Position numbers and translations under genes: made by a program. From the NCBI GenBank assembly GCA_020849665.1, contig JADLFX010000011.1:1-64000 (forward strand): a stretch of 64,000 nucleotides of DNA. The letters run 5' to 3'. The notes under the pieces were generated by a model. It searched no databases. It was not told the DNA's origin and worked only from the letters and a program-made list of their open reading frames with translations. Below, one piece after another: positions 1-8,394 of this stretch. Source of the DNA: Planctomycetota bacterium (GTDB lineage Bacteria; Planctomycetota; UBA1135; UBA2386). The stretch's first letter is position 1. Each line of letters starts with the position of its first letter.

Positions 1-1
1 C

Positions 2-361
2 ACGCCGTGGATCGGCTTCCAGGACCGTGGCCAGCGCCTGGCGCGGATCCAGCTCCACGGCGCGGAGCCGGGCGCACCGGCGTTCCTCCTGTTGGGACTG
101 TCCACGGAACGCTTCGGCGCGCTGGGCCTGCCGGCGGGACTCGAGACCCTGGGCCTGCCGGGCTGCGCGCTGCACACGTCGGTGGAGGTGGTGGGCGTGG
201 CGCGCACGGGCACGAGCGGCCTGGAGCGCGGCTACGCGTGGCTGGAGGTGCCGGGGGGTGTGCGGGGCACGAGCCCGTGGAGCGCGCAGTGGCTGGTGTT
301 CCCACGCGCGGGCACGTGGCCGCCGTCGGCGATCACGCCCGCGCTGCTCTGGGGGTGGTGA
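2..361 (+). CDS. C-terminal part of a secreted hypothetical protein
   Basis: This frame is open from the left edge and ends at TGA 359-361, leaving 119 residues. The visible part holds TPWIGFQDRG near the edge, then LLLGLST, GLPGCALHTSV and a Trp-rich tail ending LLWGW. Short C-terminal domains with an 'LPGC-LHTS' motif recur in secreted planctomycete proteins, so I infer an exported protein whose N-terminal, functional part lies outside the window. No enzyme motif is visible. Bases 130-189 are repeated at 6351-6410. The ORF track shows only the last 89 codons because it requires an ATG. Confidence 0.6.
   Translation, partial: TPWIGFQDRGQRLARIQLHGAEPGAPAFLLLGLSTERFGALGLPAGLETLGLPGCALHTSVEVVGVARTGTSGLERGYAWLEVPGGVRGTSPWSAQWLVFPRAGTWPPSAITPALLWGW
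130..189 (+). repeat. 60-bp direct repeat, copy A (inside the partial CDS)
   Basis: This copy encodes the PAGLETLGLPGCALHTSV segment of the left-edge gene. It matches 6351-6410 with about 4 mismatches in 60 bases, same strand and same reading frame. Confidence 0.85.
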
Positions 362-426
362 GGGCACCTGCGCCAGCGGGCGCGCGCCCCTGCGGCACCG
401 CTCTTCGAGCGGCTAAGCTCCCGAGC

Positions 427-3399
427 GTGAGCCACCGTCTGCGCCGCTCTCTCCTGCTCCTCGGGTTCGTTCTCCTACCCGGGCTCGCCCCGGCCCAGGA
501 CGACTCGTACGAGGCCGACCTGCGCGAGGCCCAGCACAACCTGCTCAAGGGCCGGCACGCCCGCGCCCGCGAGGCCTTCACGTCGATCCTGACCGCGGCG
601 CGCGAGGAGCCGGAGGGCGACCGGCCGTCTGCGGCCGTGCAGCGGGCCGCCCAGGAGGGGATGTGGCGCCTCGACCTGGTGGGTGGCCGCTACGAGGAGG
701 TACGCAAGGGCGTGGCGGCCCTGGGAACACCCGAGGCACGGGGTCGGGTCGCGACGCAGCTCCTGGTGGAGAGCCTGCTGGCCACGGGCGCGCACGAAGC
801 AGCGCAGGCCGAGCTCGAAGCCTGGATCTCCCGCCACCCAGACGATGCCGAGCCGCGCTACCGGCTGGGCGCGCTGCACCGGGAGCTCGGCCGGCGCACC
901 GAAGCGCGTGCCGCGTTCGACGCCGCCCTGGCGAAGCTGCCTGCCGCGGCCAAGGACTTCCCGCAAGCCGAGGGGAGCGGGCTGCAGCTCGCCTGGCTCG
1001 GTCGTTGCCTGATGGCGCTCGGCGGCCGCGACGACCTGGAGCGTGCCAGCTACGTGCTGGTGGAATCGGTGAAGCGTTCGCCCGAGCTGCCGCACGCGCG
1101 CCTCGCCCTGGCCGAGCTCTACTTCACGGTCTACGGCGAGGCCGCCGGCTTCCCCAGCGGCGAACCCGAGTTCAAGAAGGTCCTGGAGCAGAACGGCGAT
1201 CTGGAGGAGGCGCTCCTCGGCATCTACCGGCTGCGCATCAGCAACTTCCAGCTCGACCCCGGCAAGACCGAGCAGTACCTGTCGCGCGTCCTGGCCATCA
1301 ATCCGCGCTCGGTCCCGGCGCTGGTCGAGAGCGGCAAGCTGCTGGTCGACGATCGGCGCTTCGAGGAGGGCGCCGATCGTCTCGACGCGGCGCTGGACGT
1401 GAATCCGCGCGACAAGCGTGCCCTGGCCCATCGCGCCGCCGTGGCGCTCCTGCGTGGCGAAGCAGACCGTGCGGAGGCGTTCCGGCGCCGCGCCCTCGCG
1501 ATCGACCCGATCTTCGCCGGCCTCGACACGATCCTGGGCGACCATCTGGTGGCGCTCTACCGCTTCGCAGACGCGGCGCCGTGCTTCGAGCGCGCCCTGG
1601 AGGTCGACGCCGAGCACGTGCCGGCCCTGCACGGGCTGGCGCGCGCGCGGATCTACACCGGGCGCGGCCCCGAAGCCGTGCCGCTGCTGGAGCAGGCGCG
1701 CAAGCTGCAGGAAGGCTTCCGCAATCCGTGGCGGGCGAACGCGCTCGCCGTCGAGAAGCTCCTGGCCGAGGAGTACGCCACGGTCGAGGCGGGGGAGTTC
1801 GTGTTCCGGATCCACCGCGACGACCGCGACGTGCTGGCGGGATACCTGACCCGCTGGCACCAGCAGGTGTTCGAGGAGCTCGGGCGGAAATACGGCTACA
1901 CGCCCGAGGGCAAGGTGCGGGTCGAGGTGCTGCAGGAATGGGCCGACTTCTCGGTGCGCACGATCGGGTTCCGCGGCTTCTCGGCCCTCGGCGCCTGCTT
2001 CGGCCGCTTCATCACCCTGGTCTCGCCCGTGGACCGGCTGCTGCGCCAGCAGGACTTCATGTGGTCGGCCACCGTGTGGCACGAGTACGCGCACGTGCTC
2101 ACGCTCGGGCTGAGCAAGCAGCGCGTGCCGCGCTGGCTCACCGAGGGCATCTCGGTGCACGAGGAGCGTGCCAAGAACCAGGCCTGGGAGCGCGGAATGG
2201 ACCGCGAGCTCCTCGACGCCTGGCACAACGACGAGATCTACCCGATCCGTCTGCTCAACCAGGCGTTCCGCGGGCCGCGCATCCTCTTCGGCTACTACCA
2301 GGGCGGCTTGCTGGTCGACTTCCTCACCGCCGGCCACGGTTTCGCCAAGGTGGTGGAGGCGCTCAAGCTCTACGGCCAGGATCTCGCGGCCGAGGAGATC
2401 TTCGCGCGAGTGTTCGGTGTGGCCACCTCCGAGCTGGACCGCCGGTTCAAGGAATGGGTGTGGAAGACCCGGCTGGAGGAGCTGAAGGTCGTGCCGCGCT
2501 TGAACGAGCGCGGAATGGAGCGCGCGCTGCAGCGCCTGGTGCGCAAGCCAGACGACCACGAGGCGCGGCTCTGGGTGGCGTGGGCCCACGTGCGCAACGA
2601 CAACCCGGTGGACGCCGGGTTGCTCCTGGCCGAGGTGAAGAAGCGCGATCCTGGCAACGCCCAGGGCCTGCTCCTCGAGGCCGAGCTGCAGCGGCGGCGC
2701 CAGGGCAAGGACGAGGCCATGGAGCTGTTCCGTCGCGGATTCGCGGCCGGGGCGGATCACTTCGACGCGCGCATCGCCTACGGCGACCTGCTGCGCGACG
2801 CCGGCGAAGTGGACGCGGCGCTGGAGCAGTACCGCGCCGCCAAGCGCTGCTGGCCGCGCTGCACCGACCAGGGCGTCGCGCCGCAGCTGCGGATCGCGCG
2901 GCTCCTCCGGCAGCAGCGGCGCGCCGCCGAGGCCATGGAGGAGCTGCGTGAGTACTGCACGCTGACCGCGCGGGCGTTCCAGCCGCGGATCGATCTTGCC
3001 GCATTCGAGCGGGAACGCGGGGACCGCGCCGCGGAGATCCGCTTCCTCGAAGAGGCCGCGCAGATCGACCCGTTCTACCGCGCGCTGCACGTGCAGCTCG
3101 GGGAGGCCTACCTGGCCACGGGCCGCGCCGCGGACGCGGTCGAATCGTGGCGCGTCGCCCTGGCGGTGCGGCCGAAGCTGGACCGCGCCCACATGGCCGC
3201 GCCGCCCGAGCAGGTCCCCGGCGAGGAGAGCCCCGCCGAGAAGGCGGCGCGCGCGGGTCTCGCGCTGCGCATCGGCAAGACCCTGCTCGACCTCGGCCGG
3301 CGCGACGAGGCGCTGCCGTTCCTCCGCCGTGCCGTGCAGGAGGCGCCGGAGGACGACGCCGGGCGCGAGGCGAAGGCGCTACTGGAACGCAAGGGCTGA
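427..3399 (+). CDS. Secreted TPR protein with peptidase-MA-like HExxH domain
   Basis: The track ORF opens at base 7, but its first 140 codons overlap the left-edge gene in another frame. The GTG at 427 gives MSHRLRRSLLLLGFVLLPG, a clear signal peptide ending near AQA/AQD, so I choose it (990 aa). TPR-like helical repeats fill roughly residues 30-480 and 690-990. Between them lies a zincin-like domain with HEYAH at residues 552-556 and the candidate third zinc ligand Glu573 in WLTEG, as in gluzincins of the peptidase MA group. It is probably a periplasmic or surface protease or scaffold. The substrate is unknown. A second, unrelated TPR plus HExxH protein lies at 48586. Confidence 0.85.
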   Translation: MSHRLRRSLLLLGFVLLPGLAPAQDDSYEADLREAQHNLLKGRHARAREAFTSILTAAREEPEGDRPSAAVQRAAQEGMWRLDLVGGRYEEVRKGVAALGTPEARGRVATQLLVESLLATGAHEAAQAELEAWISRHPDDAEPRYRLGALHRELGRRTEARAAFDAALAKLPAAAKDFPQAEGSGLQLAWLGRCLMALGGRDDLERASYVLVESVKRSPELPHARLALAELYFTVYGEAAGFPSGEPEFKKVLEQNGDLEEALLGIYRLRISNFQLDPGKTEQYLSRVLAINPRSVPALVESGKLLVDDRRFEEGADRLDAALDVNPRDKRALAHRAAVALLRGEADRAEAFRRRALAIDPIFAGLDTILGDHLVALYRFADAAPCFERALEVDAEHVPALHGLARARIYTGRGPEAVPLLEQARKLQEGFRNPWRANALAVEKLLAEEYATVEAGEFVFRIHRDDRDVLAGYLTRWHQQVFEELGRKYGYTPEGKVRVEVLQEWADFSVRTIGFRGFSALGACFGRFITLVSPVDRLLRQQDFMWSATVWHEYAHVLTLGLSKQRVPRWLTEGISVHEERAKNQAWERGMDRELLDAWHNDEIYPIRLLNQAFRGPRILFGYYQGGLLVDFLTAGHGFAKVVEALKLYGQDLAAEEIFARVFGVATSELDRRFKEWVWKTRLEELKVVPRLNERGMERALQRLVRKPDDHEARLWVAWAHVRNDNPVDAGLLLAEVKKRDPGNAQGLLLEAELQRRRQGKDEAMELFRRGFAAGADHFDARIAYGDLLRDAGEVDAALEQYRAAKRCWPRCTDQGVAPQLRIARLLRQQRRAAEAMEELREYCTLTARAFQPRIDLAAFERERGDRAAEIRFLEEAAQIDPFYRALHVQLGEAYLATGRAADAVESWRVALAVRPKLDRAHMAAPPEQVPGEESPAEKAARAGLALRIGKTLLDLGRRDEALPFLRRAVQEAPEDDAGREAKALLERKG

Positions 3400-3555
3400 G
3401 TGCACGGCCGCCCACCCGGCACGTGCGGATGCGAGGCCTGCATCCCCGCGCTACTCGCTCGCCGTTGGTTCGGATAGCCTGCGGGGTCCCGTCGCCGCTC
3501 GCGCCACTCCGAGGCACGTGCCCTCCGCCGGACCGATCGCTCCCACACCCTGCGC

Positions 3556-4767
3556 ATGTCCGATCTCCTCCGCGAAGCCTGGAATCGCCTGCAGCCTGCG
3601 CTCGCCGCGCGGGTGGGCGAGGCGGCGCACTCGGCCTGGGTGGCAGGCCTGCGGCCGCTCGCGCTGGAGCGCGGCGTGGCGTACCTCGAGGCGCGCAATC
3701 GCCTGATCGCCGACCAGGTGCAGCGCCTCTACCTGTCGGAGATCGAGGCCTGCCTGGAGCAGGAGTTCGGGCTGCGCGTGGTGGCCAACCTGGTCGTGGC
3801 CCCGGACGCACTCGCGCCGGACCGCCTCGAGGTGAGTCCGGTGCAGCCGGTCCTGGACGAGGGCAACCGCACCGCCTACCTCGTCCTGCAGGCGCTGCTC
3901 GGGGATCGCCCGCTGCCGGGCCGGCTCTTCTTCTTCCATGGGCCCTCCGGCACCGGCAAGAGCTTCCTGCTGCGCTGGTGGGCGGCGCGGACGCGCCCGC
4001 AACCGATGTGGTTCGACCTGCCGCGGCTCTTCGAGCGCTTCCAGCGCGCGGCACAGGTCCATCAGACCGATGCGCTGCGCGCCGAACTCTCCGCGGACGC
4101 GCCCTTGATCCTCGACGAGGTGCATCGGGTGGCCGGCAAGCCGGAGTTCCAGACCCTGCTGCGCGCGGTGCTGGCGGCGCGGGAGCTGGTTCCGCACGTG
4201 ACGATCCTGGCGTCGCGCTGGCATCCGCGGGAGATCTGGGGCCTGGATCCCGGCCTGGGCACGCGGATGCTCGCCGGCTTCGTGGCGCGCCTGGACCACC
4301 CCGGCCCCGCGGCCCGCCTGCAGTACCTGCGCGCGCTGGAGGGCACCCCGTCGCGCAATGGCCGGGCCGAGGCGATCGAGCGGCTGGCGCGCAGCGTGCA
4401 CGGCTCCTATCCCGACGTGCGGCGCGCGTGGGTGGTCGAGCGGCAGGGCATCGCCCCCGAGATCGCCTCGCACTACCTCCGCCTGATCGACCCGCGTTCG
4501 GTGTTCCAGCGGGTCCTGGCGCGGGTGGAATCGCGCATCGGCGTGAGCGCGGCGGAAGTGCAGGGCAAGAGCCAGCACCGGCGAGTCAGTCTGGCGCGCC
4601 AGATCCTTGCGCTCGCCTGCGTGCGTGAGGGACTCAGCCAGGCCGAGGTGGCGCGGTTCCTGGGCGGCCGCACGCGCGCCTCGGTGCACTACGCGATCCA
4701 CGCCCTGGAACAACGGATGCAGCGCTGCGCGGAGACCCGCCGGCGTGTGGAGGAAGTCCTGTCATGA
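3556..4767 (+). CDS. dnaA: Divergent DnaA-family AAA+ initiator
   Basis: 403 aa with the full DnaA layout. Residues ~5-75 resemble domain I, and the linker is short. The AAA+ domain has Walker A GPSGTGKS, Walker B LILDEVHRV, and a sensor/arginine-finger stretch resembling the DnaA 'SRF..GL...I.PP..ETR..IL' block. The C-terminal domain IV reads RRVSLARQI...GGRTRASVHYAIHALEQ, equivalent to the DnaA signature. Two features are unusual: Walker B has DE where bacterial DnaA has DD, and the GGRDHTTV DNA-contact motif is changed (see findings). It overlaps tmk by 4 bp. It could be the chromosomal initiator or a specialised paralog. I see no DnaA-box cluster in the 156-bp upstream gap, only a weak -10-like TAGCCT at 3475-3480. 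Confidence 0.8.
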   Translation: MSDLLREAWNRLQPALAARVGEAAHSAWVAGLRPLALERGVAYLEARNRLIADQVQRLYLSEIEACLEQEFGLRVVANLVVAPDALAPDRLEVSPVQPVLDEGNRTAYLVLQALLGDRPLPGRLFFFHGPSGTGKSFLLRWWAARTRPQPMWFDLPRLFERFQRAAQVHQTDALRAELSADAPLILDEVHRVAGKPEFQTLLRAVLAARELVPHVTILASRWHPREIWGLDPGLGTRMLAGFVARLDHPGPAARLQYLRALEGTPSRNGRAEAIERLARSVHGSYPDVRRAWVVERQGIAPEIASHYLRLIDPRSVFQRVLARVESRIGVSAAEVQGKSQHRRVSLARQILALACVREGLSQAEVARFLGGRTRASVHYAIHALEQRMQRCAETRRRVEEVLS

Positions 4768-5399
4768 GTCTGTACCTGGTCCTGGACGGAGTGGACGGCT
4801 GCGGCAAGAGCTCGCAGGCGTCCCTGCTGACCGCATGGGCGATCGATCGCGGGCACGAGGTCGTGCACCTGCGCGAGCCCGGTTCCACGCCGTTGGGCGA
4901 GGCGCTGCGCCGCCTGCTCCTCGACCGTGACGGCGCGGCGATGTCGCCTCTCACCGAGGCCCTGCTCTTCACCGCCGCTCGGGCCGAGATGGTGCGCGAG
5001 CTGGTGGCGCCGGCGTTGGCCAAAGGCAAGGTGGTGATCGCCGAGCGCTGCTTCCTGTCGACCCTGGTGTACCAGGGCATCGCTCCGGCCGACGAGAGCG
5101 CGCGCGTGCCGCTGCCCCTGCTGCGCGAGCTGGGCCGGCGCGCACACGGCATCACCATGCCCGATCGCATCGTCGTGCTGGATCTCGACGTGGACGTGGC
5201 GCGGGCCCGGCGCGCGCACCAGAACCCCGATCGGATCGAGGCGCGCGAGCGCGGCTACCACCAGCGGGTGCGCGAGGGCTTCCTGGGGCTCGCGCGCGAG
5301 GAGGCGCACTGCACGGTCGTCGATGCCAGCGGGTCGCACGAGGACGTGCAACGCAGGCTGCGCGCGGTCGTGGAACCCCTCCTGCCCAGACCGCGGTGA
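4764..5399 (+). CDS. tmk: Thymidylate kinase
   Basis: 211 aa, the normal length for Tmk, which phosphorylates dTMP to dTDP for DNA precursor supply. The N-terminal P-loop is DGVDGCGKSS. The dTMP-binding REPGSTPLGE follows, and ERCFLSTLVYQG matches the DR(Y/F)xxSxxAYQ motif with Glu replacing the usual Asp of the DR pair. The LID region near RARRAHQNPDR is Arg-rich. The ATG overlaps the dnaA stop by 4 bp and its own stop overlaps holB, so dnaA-tmk-holB is a tightly coupled operon. The tmk-holB pairing is common across bacteria. Confidence 0.93.
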   Translation: MSLYLVLDGVDGCGKSSQASLLTAWAIDRGHEVVHLREPGSTPLGEALRRLLLDRDGAAMSPLTEALLFTAARAEMVRELVAPALAKGKVVIAERCFLSTLVYQGIAPADESARVPLPLLRELGRRAHGITMPDRIVVLDLDVDVARARRAHQNPDRIEARERGYHQRVREGFLGLAREEAHCTVVDASGSHEDVQRRLRAVVEPLLPRPR

Positions 5400-6346
5400 G
5401 CGCGCTGGCGATGTTCGGCCAGGGCGAGGACTTCGCCCGGCTCGTGGCCCAGGCGCGTGCCTTGCGCGCCCCGCATGCCCTCCTGCTGGTGGGTGGCCAG
5501 GGGCGTGGCAAGAGCCACGCCCTGGCGGTCCTCGCCCAGGCTCTCCTGTGCGAGGCACCCGGCGGCGAGGCCGCATGCGGCACGTGCGCGGCGTGCCGCA
5601 AGGTGGCGCAGGACGGCCACCCCGACCTGCACAGCGTGGGCGTCCCCGAGGGCAAGAAGGACATCCCGGTGGAGGAGGTGCGCGCGCTGGAGTCGGTGCT
5701 GCGGCTGGCCCCCGCCGAGGGCCGCGCGCGCGTGGCGCGGATCGATCCCGCGGACCGGCTCAACGAGGAGGGCCAGAACGCGCTGCTCAAGACCCTGGAG
5801 GAGCCGCGCGCCAACACGTTCCTGCTCCTGGCGGCCCGGTCGGCCGAGACCCTCCTGGCCACGGTGCGTTCGCGCGTGCAGGTGGTGGAGGTGCTGCCCC
5901 TGCGCGAGGACCAGGTGCGCATGCGCCTGCGCGCCGCCGGCATCGAGGCCGGCGACGACGAGTTCGCGGCGGCGGTGCTCGCGCGCGGCTCGCTCGGGTT
6001 GGCGCTGGACCTCCTGAATCCGCCGGCGCGCGCCCTGGCGGGGGAGCTCGCGACCTTCCTGGCCGAGCCGGGCAGCGCCGGCGCACTCGGTCTGGTGCGT
6101 GCGTGGCTGGGCGGCGGCGAGGGGCGGCGTGAGGTGGTGCAGCGCGCGCACCTCGTCCTCACCGTGGTGCGCGTCCTGCTGGAGGCGCGCCTCGAGTCCA
6201 GCGTCGAGGAACCCGCTGCGCGCGACGCGTGGATCGCGCTGGCGGAGGGGGCTCTGCAGGCCGAGCGCGACCTGGAGCTGGGGATCGCACCCGAAGTCGC
6301 GCTGCTCGAGCTCTTCACCGGCGCGGCGGGCGTGACGCGCGGCTGA
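5396..6346 (+). CDS. holB: DNA polymerase III delta-prime subunit
   Basis: 316 aa from a GTG that overlaps the tmk stop as GTGA. It is an AAA+ clamp-loader subunit. The P-loop region reads GGQGRGKSHA, followed by a zinc-binding knuckle CGTCAAC. A delta-prime/gamma core follows, with NALLKTLEEP (the LLKxLEEP box) and an SRVQVVEVLPL segment matching the 'SRC' sensor region, though the usual Cys is Val here. The C-terminal third is helical and less conserved, as usual. It loads the beta clamp with the other DnaX-complex subunits. The stop lies 4 bp before a duplicated gene fragment. Confidence 0.88.
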   Translation: MSALAMFGQGEDFARLVAQARALRAPHALLLVGGQGRGKSHALAVLAQALLCEAPGGEAACGTCAACRKVAQDGHPDLHSVGVPEGKKDIPVEEVRALESVLRLAPAEGRARVARIDPADRLNEEGQNALLKTLEEPRANTFLLLAARSAETLLATVRSRVQVVEVLPLREDQVRMRLRAAGIEAGDDEFAAAVLARGSLGLALDLLNPPARALAGELATFLAEPGSAGALGLVRAWLGGGEGRREVVQRAHLVLTVVRVLLEARLESSVEEPAARDAWIALAEGALQAERDLELGIAPEVALLELFTGAAGVTRG

Positions 6347-6350
6347 GTCG

Positions 6351-6410
6351 GCCGGCGGGACTCGAGGTCCTGGGCCTGCCGGGCTGCGCGCTGCACACAT
6401 CGGTGGCGGT
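6351..6410 (+). pseudogene. Degraded duplicate of the left-edge gene's 3' region (repeat copy B)
   Basis: Sixty bases nearly identical to 130-189 still read GLEVLGLPGCALHTSVAV in frame, but no start codon or full domain surrounds them. A later stretch near 6490-6540 (WVPIPVSHQISVPG) might be more of the same gene after frameshifts. The rest of the 431-bp gap 6347-6777 shows no convincing gene, RNA or repeat. A TAGCCT at 6603-6608 could be a -10 element. I read this as a relic of a paralogous secreted-protein gene. Confidence 0.6.
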
Positions 6411-6777
6411 CCGAGCCTGCACGACGGCCAGCGACCGATCGCCGGCGCGATGGCCGCACGAGTTTCTGCGAGCGCGAGGCGCACGACACGTTGGGTGCCC
6501 ATCCCGGTGTCGCACCAGATCTCGGTGCCGGGCCGCCTAAGGAAACCCGAACCCGGGCCAGCCGAGGCAGGCAGGTGATTGCACGGATGCGTCGCGGTGC
6601 TCTAGCCTGCGGCGGTTTCGCCCGGCTCCGTGCGGGCGATGACAAGGCGGGAGGGTGCACCGTGGCCGGAAGCGGACCGCGGTGGTCGGAGCCTTCAAGG
6701 CGCGGATTCGCAGGTGCCGATATCCCCGCCGCGGGCCGCAACGGTCCGAGGCTCCCGACAACCAAGCCAACACGAAC

Positions 6778-7206
6778 ATGGGCTGGCCCACCGCCAACGA
6801 AGGCCTCGAGGAACGCATCGTGGAGATCCGCCGGCGCGACCGGCGCTTCGCGCGCAACGCGTACTTCTTCATCCTCGACTGCCTGGACTTCACCATGCAG
6901 ACCCTCGGCCGGGATCGCAAGACGGGCGCCGAGCGCCATGTCGGTGGCCGCGAACTGCTGGAGGGGATCAAGGAGATGGCGGCCGAGCATTTCGGCCCGA
7001 TGGCGGCGGCGGTGTTCCAGCGCTGGGGCATCCAGCGCACCGAGGACTTCGGCGAGATCGTGTTCAACCTGATCGACTGCGGACTCCTCACGCGGCGGCC
7101 GGAAGACTCGCGGCTCGACTTCGCGGGCGGCTACGACTTCGAGCAGACCTTCGCCGAACTCTTCCGCGAACGCATCGCGACCATCTCCTACCCCAACCAG
7201 GGCTAG
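6778..7206 (+). CDS. Minf_1886 family (TIGR04138) conserved protein
   Basis: 142 aa from ATG 6778. The track start at 6655 adds 41 unlikely residues. The sequence runs LEERIVEIRRRD, then HVGGRELLEGIKEMA, WGIQRTEDFGEIVFNLID and FAGGYDFEQTF, which together match the Minf_1886/Plancto_Ver_chp family found mainly in Planctomycetes and Verrucomicrobia. Its function is not established. The protein is small and soluble, without signal peptide or membrane segment, and is a useful taxonomic marker for the window. Confidence 0.85.
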   Translation: MGWPTANEGLEERIVEIRRRDRRFARNAYFFILDCLDFTMQTLGRDRKTGAERHVGGRELLEGIKEMAAEHFGPMAAAVFQRWGIQRTEDFGEIVFNLIDCGLLTRRPEDSRLDFAGGYDFEQTFAELFRERIATISYPNQG

Positions 7207-7216
7207 GAGCTGCGCG

Positions 7217-8356
7217 GTGCCGGCCCTCCGGGACGCGGTCGTGAGCCGGGAACTCGCGCAGCCGGGTCCGGGCCCGCGCCCCGCCGAACCCACGCGCCGC
7301 CAGACGCGGATCGCGGCGCTGGTGGTAGGGGCCGCGGTGCTGCTGGGCCTGCTGGTGGTCTACTGGTACCGGCCGGTGTTCGGCCCGCTGCTCATCGCGC
7401 TGGCGCTCGCCTACATCCTCGAGCCCCTGGTCGGCAAGATCGAGCGGCGCGGCTTCTCACGCCACTTCGCGGTGGTGTGCGTGTTCCTGGCCGCGGCGCT
7501 CACCAGCACGGTGCTCGTGCTCCTGGTGGCGTACCAGGTGACCGAGCTGGTGTCGTTCCTGGGGCAGCCCAACTCCCCGGTGCGCGAGGGCTTCGAGAAG
7601 CTCGCCGACACGATGACGGTGACCGTGGGCGGCGACGTGGGCGATCGGATCCAGAAGGTGGTGCGGGACGCCACCGGCTCCGGCGTGGCACGTTCGTCGG
7701 CCGAGTTCTTCGCGAACCTGTTCACCACCATGGGCACCGGCCTGGTCTCGGCGGTGAACCTGCTCAGCATCCTGATCCTGCTGCCGGTGTATCTGGTGTA
7801 CCTCATGCTGATGCTGCCCGAGCTGAAGGCGCGGGCGCGCGCGCTGCTGCCCCACTTCGATCGGGAGCGGACCCTGCGCGTGCTGGGGGAGCTGCACCAC
7901 GGCATGTCCGAGTTCCTGCGCGGACGCGTGGTCGTGGCGCTGCTCAAGGGGGCGATGACCAGCCTCGGGCTGGCGCTCTGCGGGACGCCGTTCGCGCTGG
8001 CCGTGGGGATGCTGGCCGGCGTGCTCTCGGTGCTGCCCTACGTGGGCGCGGTGATCGGCTTCGCCTCGGCCGCGGCCATGACCGTCGCGGAGCAGGGCGC
8101 CCTGCAGCCGCTGCTCTGGGTGGCGGTGGTGTTCGTGGTGGCGGAGATCGTCGAGGGCTACGTGCTCACGCCCTGGATCATGGGGCCCGGGGTGCAGCTC
8201 AGCCCGCTCACCATGCTCTTCTGCGTGGTGTTCTGGGGCTACGCCCTGGGGCTCTTCGGTGCGCTCGTGGCGATCCCCCTGACCTTCGTGCTGAAGGTGC
8301 TGCTGCGCGCCTACGTGCTGCCCTCGGTGCAGCGCCTCGCGGAAGCCCCGGACTGA
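7217..8356 (+). CDS. AI-2E family (PerM-type) membrane transporter
   Basis: 379 aa from GTG 7217, 10 bp after the previous stop. A ~35-residue cytosolic N-terminus is followed by paired hydrophobic helices (LVVGAAVLLGLLVVYW, then PLLIALALAYILEPLV), a soluble amphipathic middle segment of ~100 residues, and about four more helices including the family-typical LPYVGAVIGF and a C-terminal 'GALVAIP' region. The family exports or flips small molecules (AI-2 for TqsA) or acts in Na+/H+ antiport. The substrate cannot be told from sequence. Confidence 0.87.
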   Translation: MPALRDAVVSRELAQPGPGPRPAEPTRRQTRIAALVVGAAVLLGLLVVYWYRPVFGPLLIALALAYILEPLVGKIERRGFSRHFAVVCVFLAAALTSTVLVLLVAYQVTELVSFLGQPNSPVREGFEKLADTMTVTVGGDVGDRIQKVVRDATGSGVARSSAEFFANLFTTMGTGLVSAVNLLSILILLPVYLVYLMLMLPELKARARALLPHFDRERTLRVLGELHHGMSEFLRGRVVVALLKGAMTSLGLALCGTPFALAVGMLAGVLSVLPYVGAVIGFASAAAMTVAEQGALQPLLWVAVVFVVAEIVEGYVLTPWIMGPGVQLSPLTMLFCVVFWGYALGLFGALVAIPLTFVLKVLLRAYVLPSVQRLAEAPD

Positions 8357-8394
8357 GCGGGCCCCCTGCGCTGGGTGCGTGGTAGAACCCCGGC

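Noticed and set aside
7-426. N-terminal extension of the TPR/HExxH ORF
   Set aside because: Overlaps the left-edge gene in another frame; a signal peptide starts at GTG 427.
475-3192. Minus-strand ORF of 905 aa
   Set aside because: Antisense shadow of the TPR/HExxH protein.
6411-6777. Possible structured RNA (considered SRP RNA, riboswitch)
   Set aside because: No conserved core such as the SRP GGAAG/AGCAG loop or a known riboswitch aptamer could be found.
5152-7293. Minus-strand ORF of 713 aa
   Set aside because: Antisense shadow of holB and the Minf_1886 gene; low-complexity composition.
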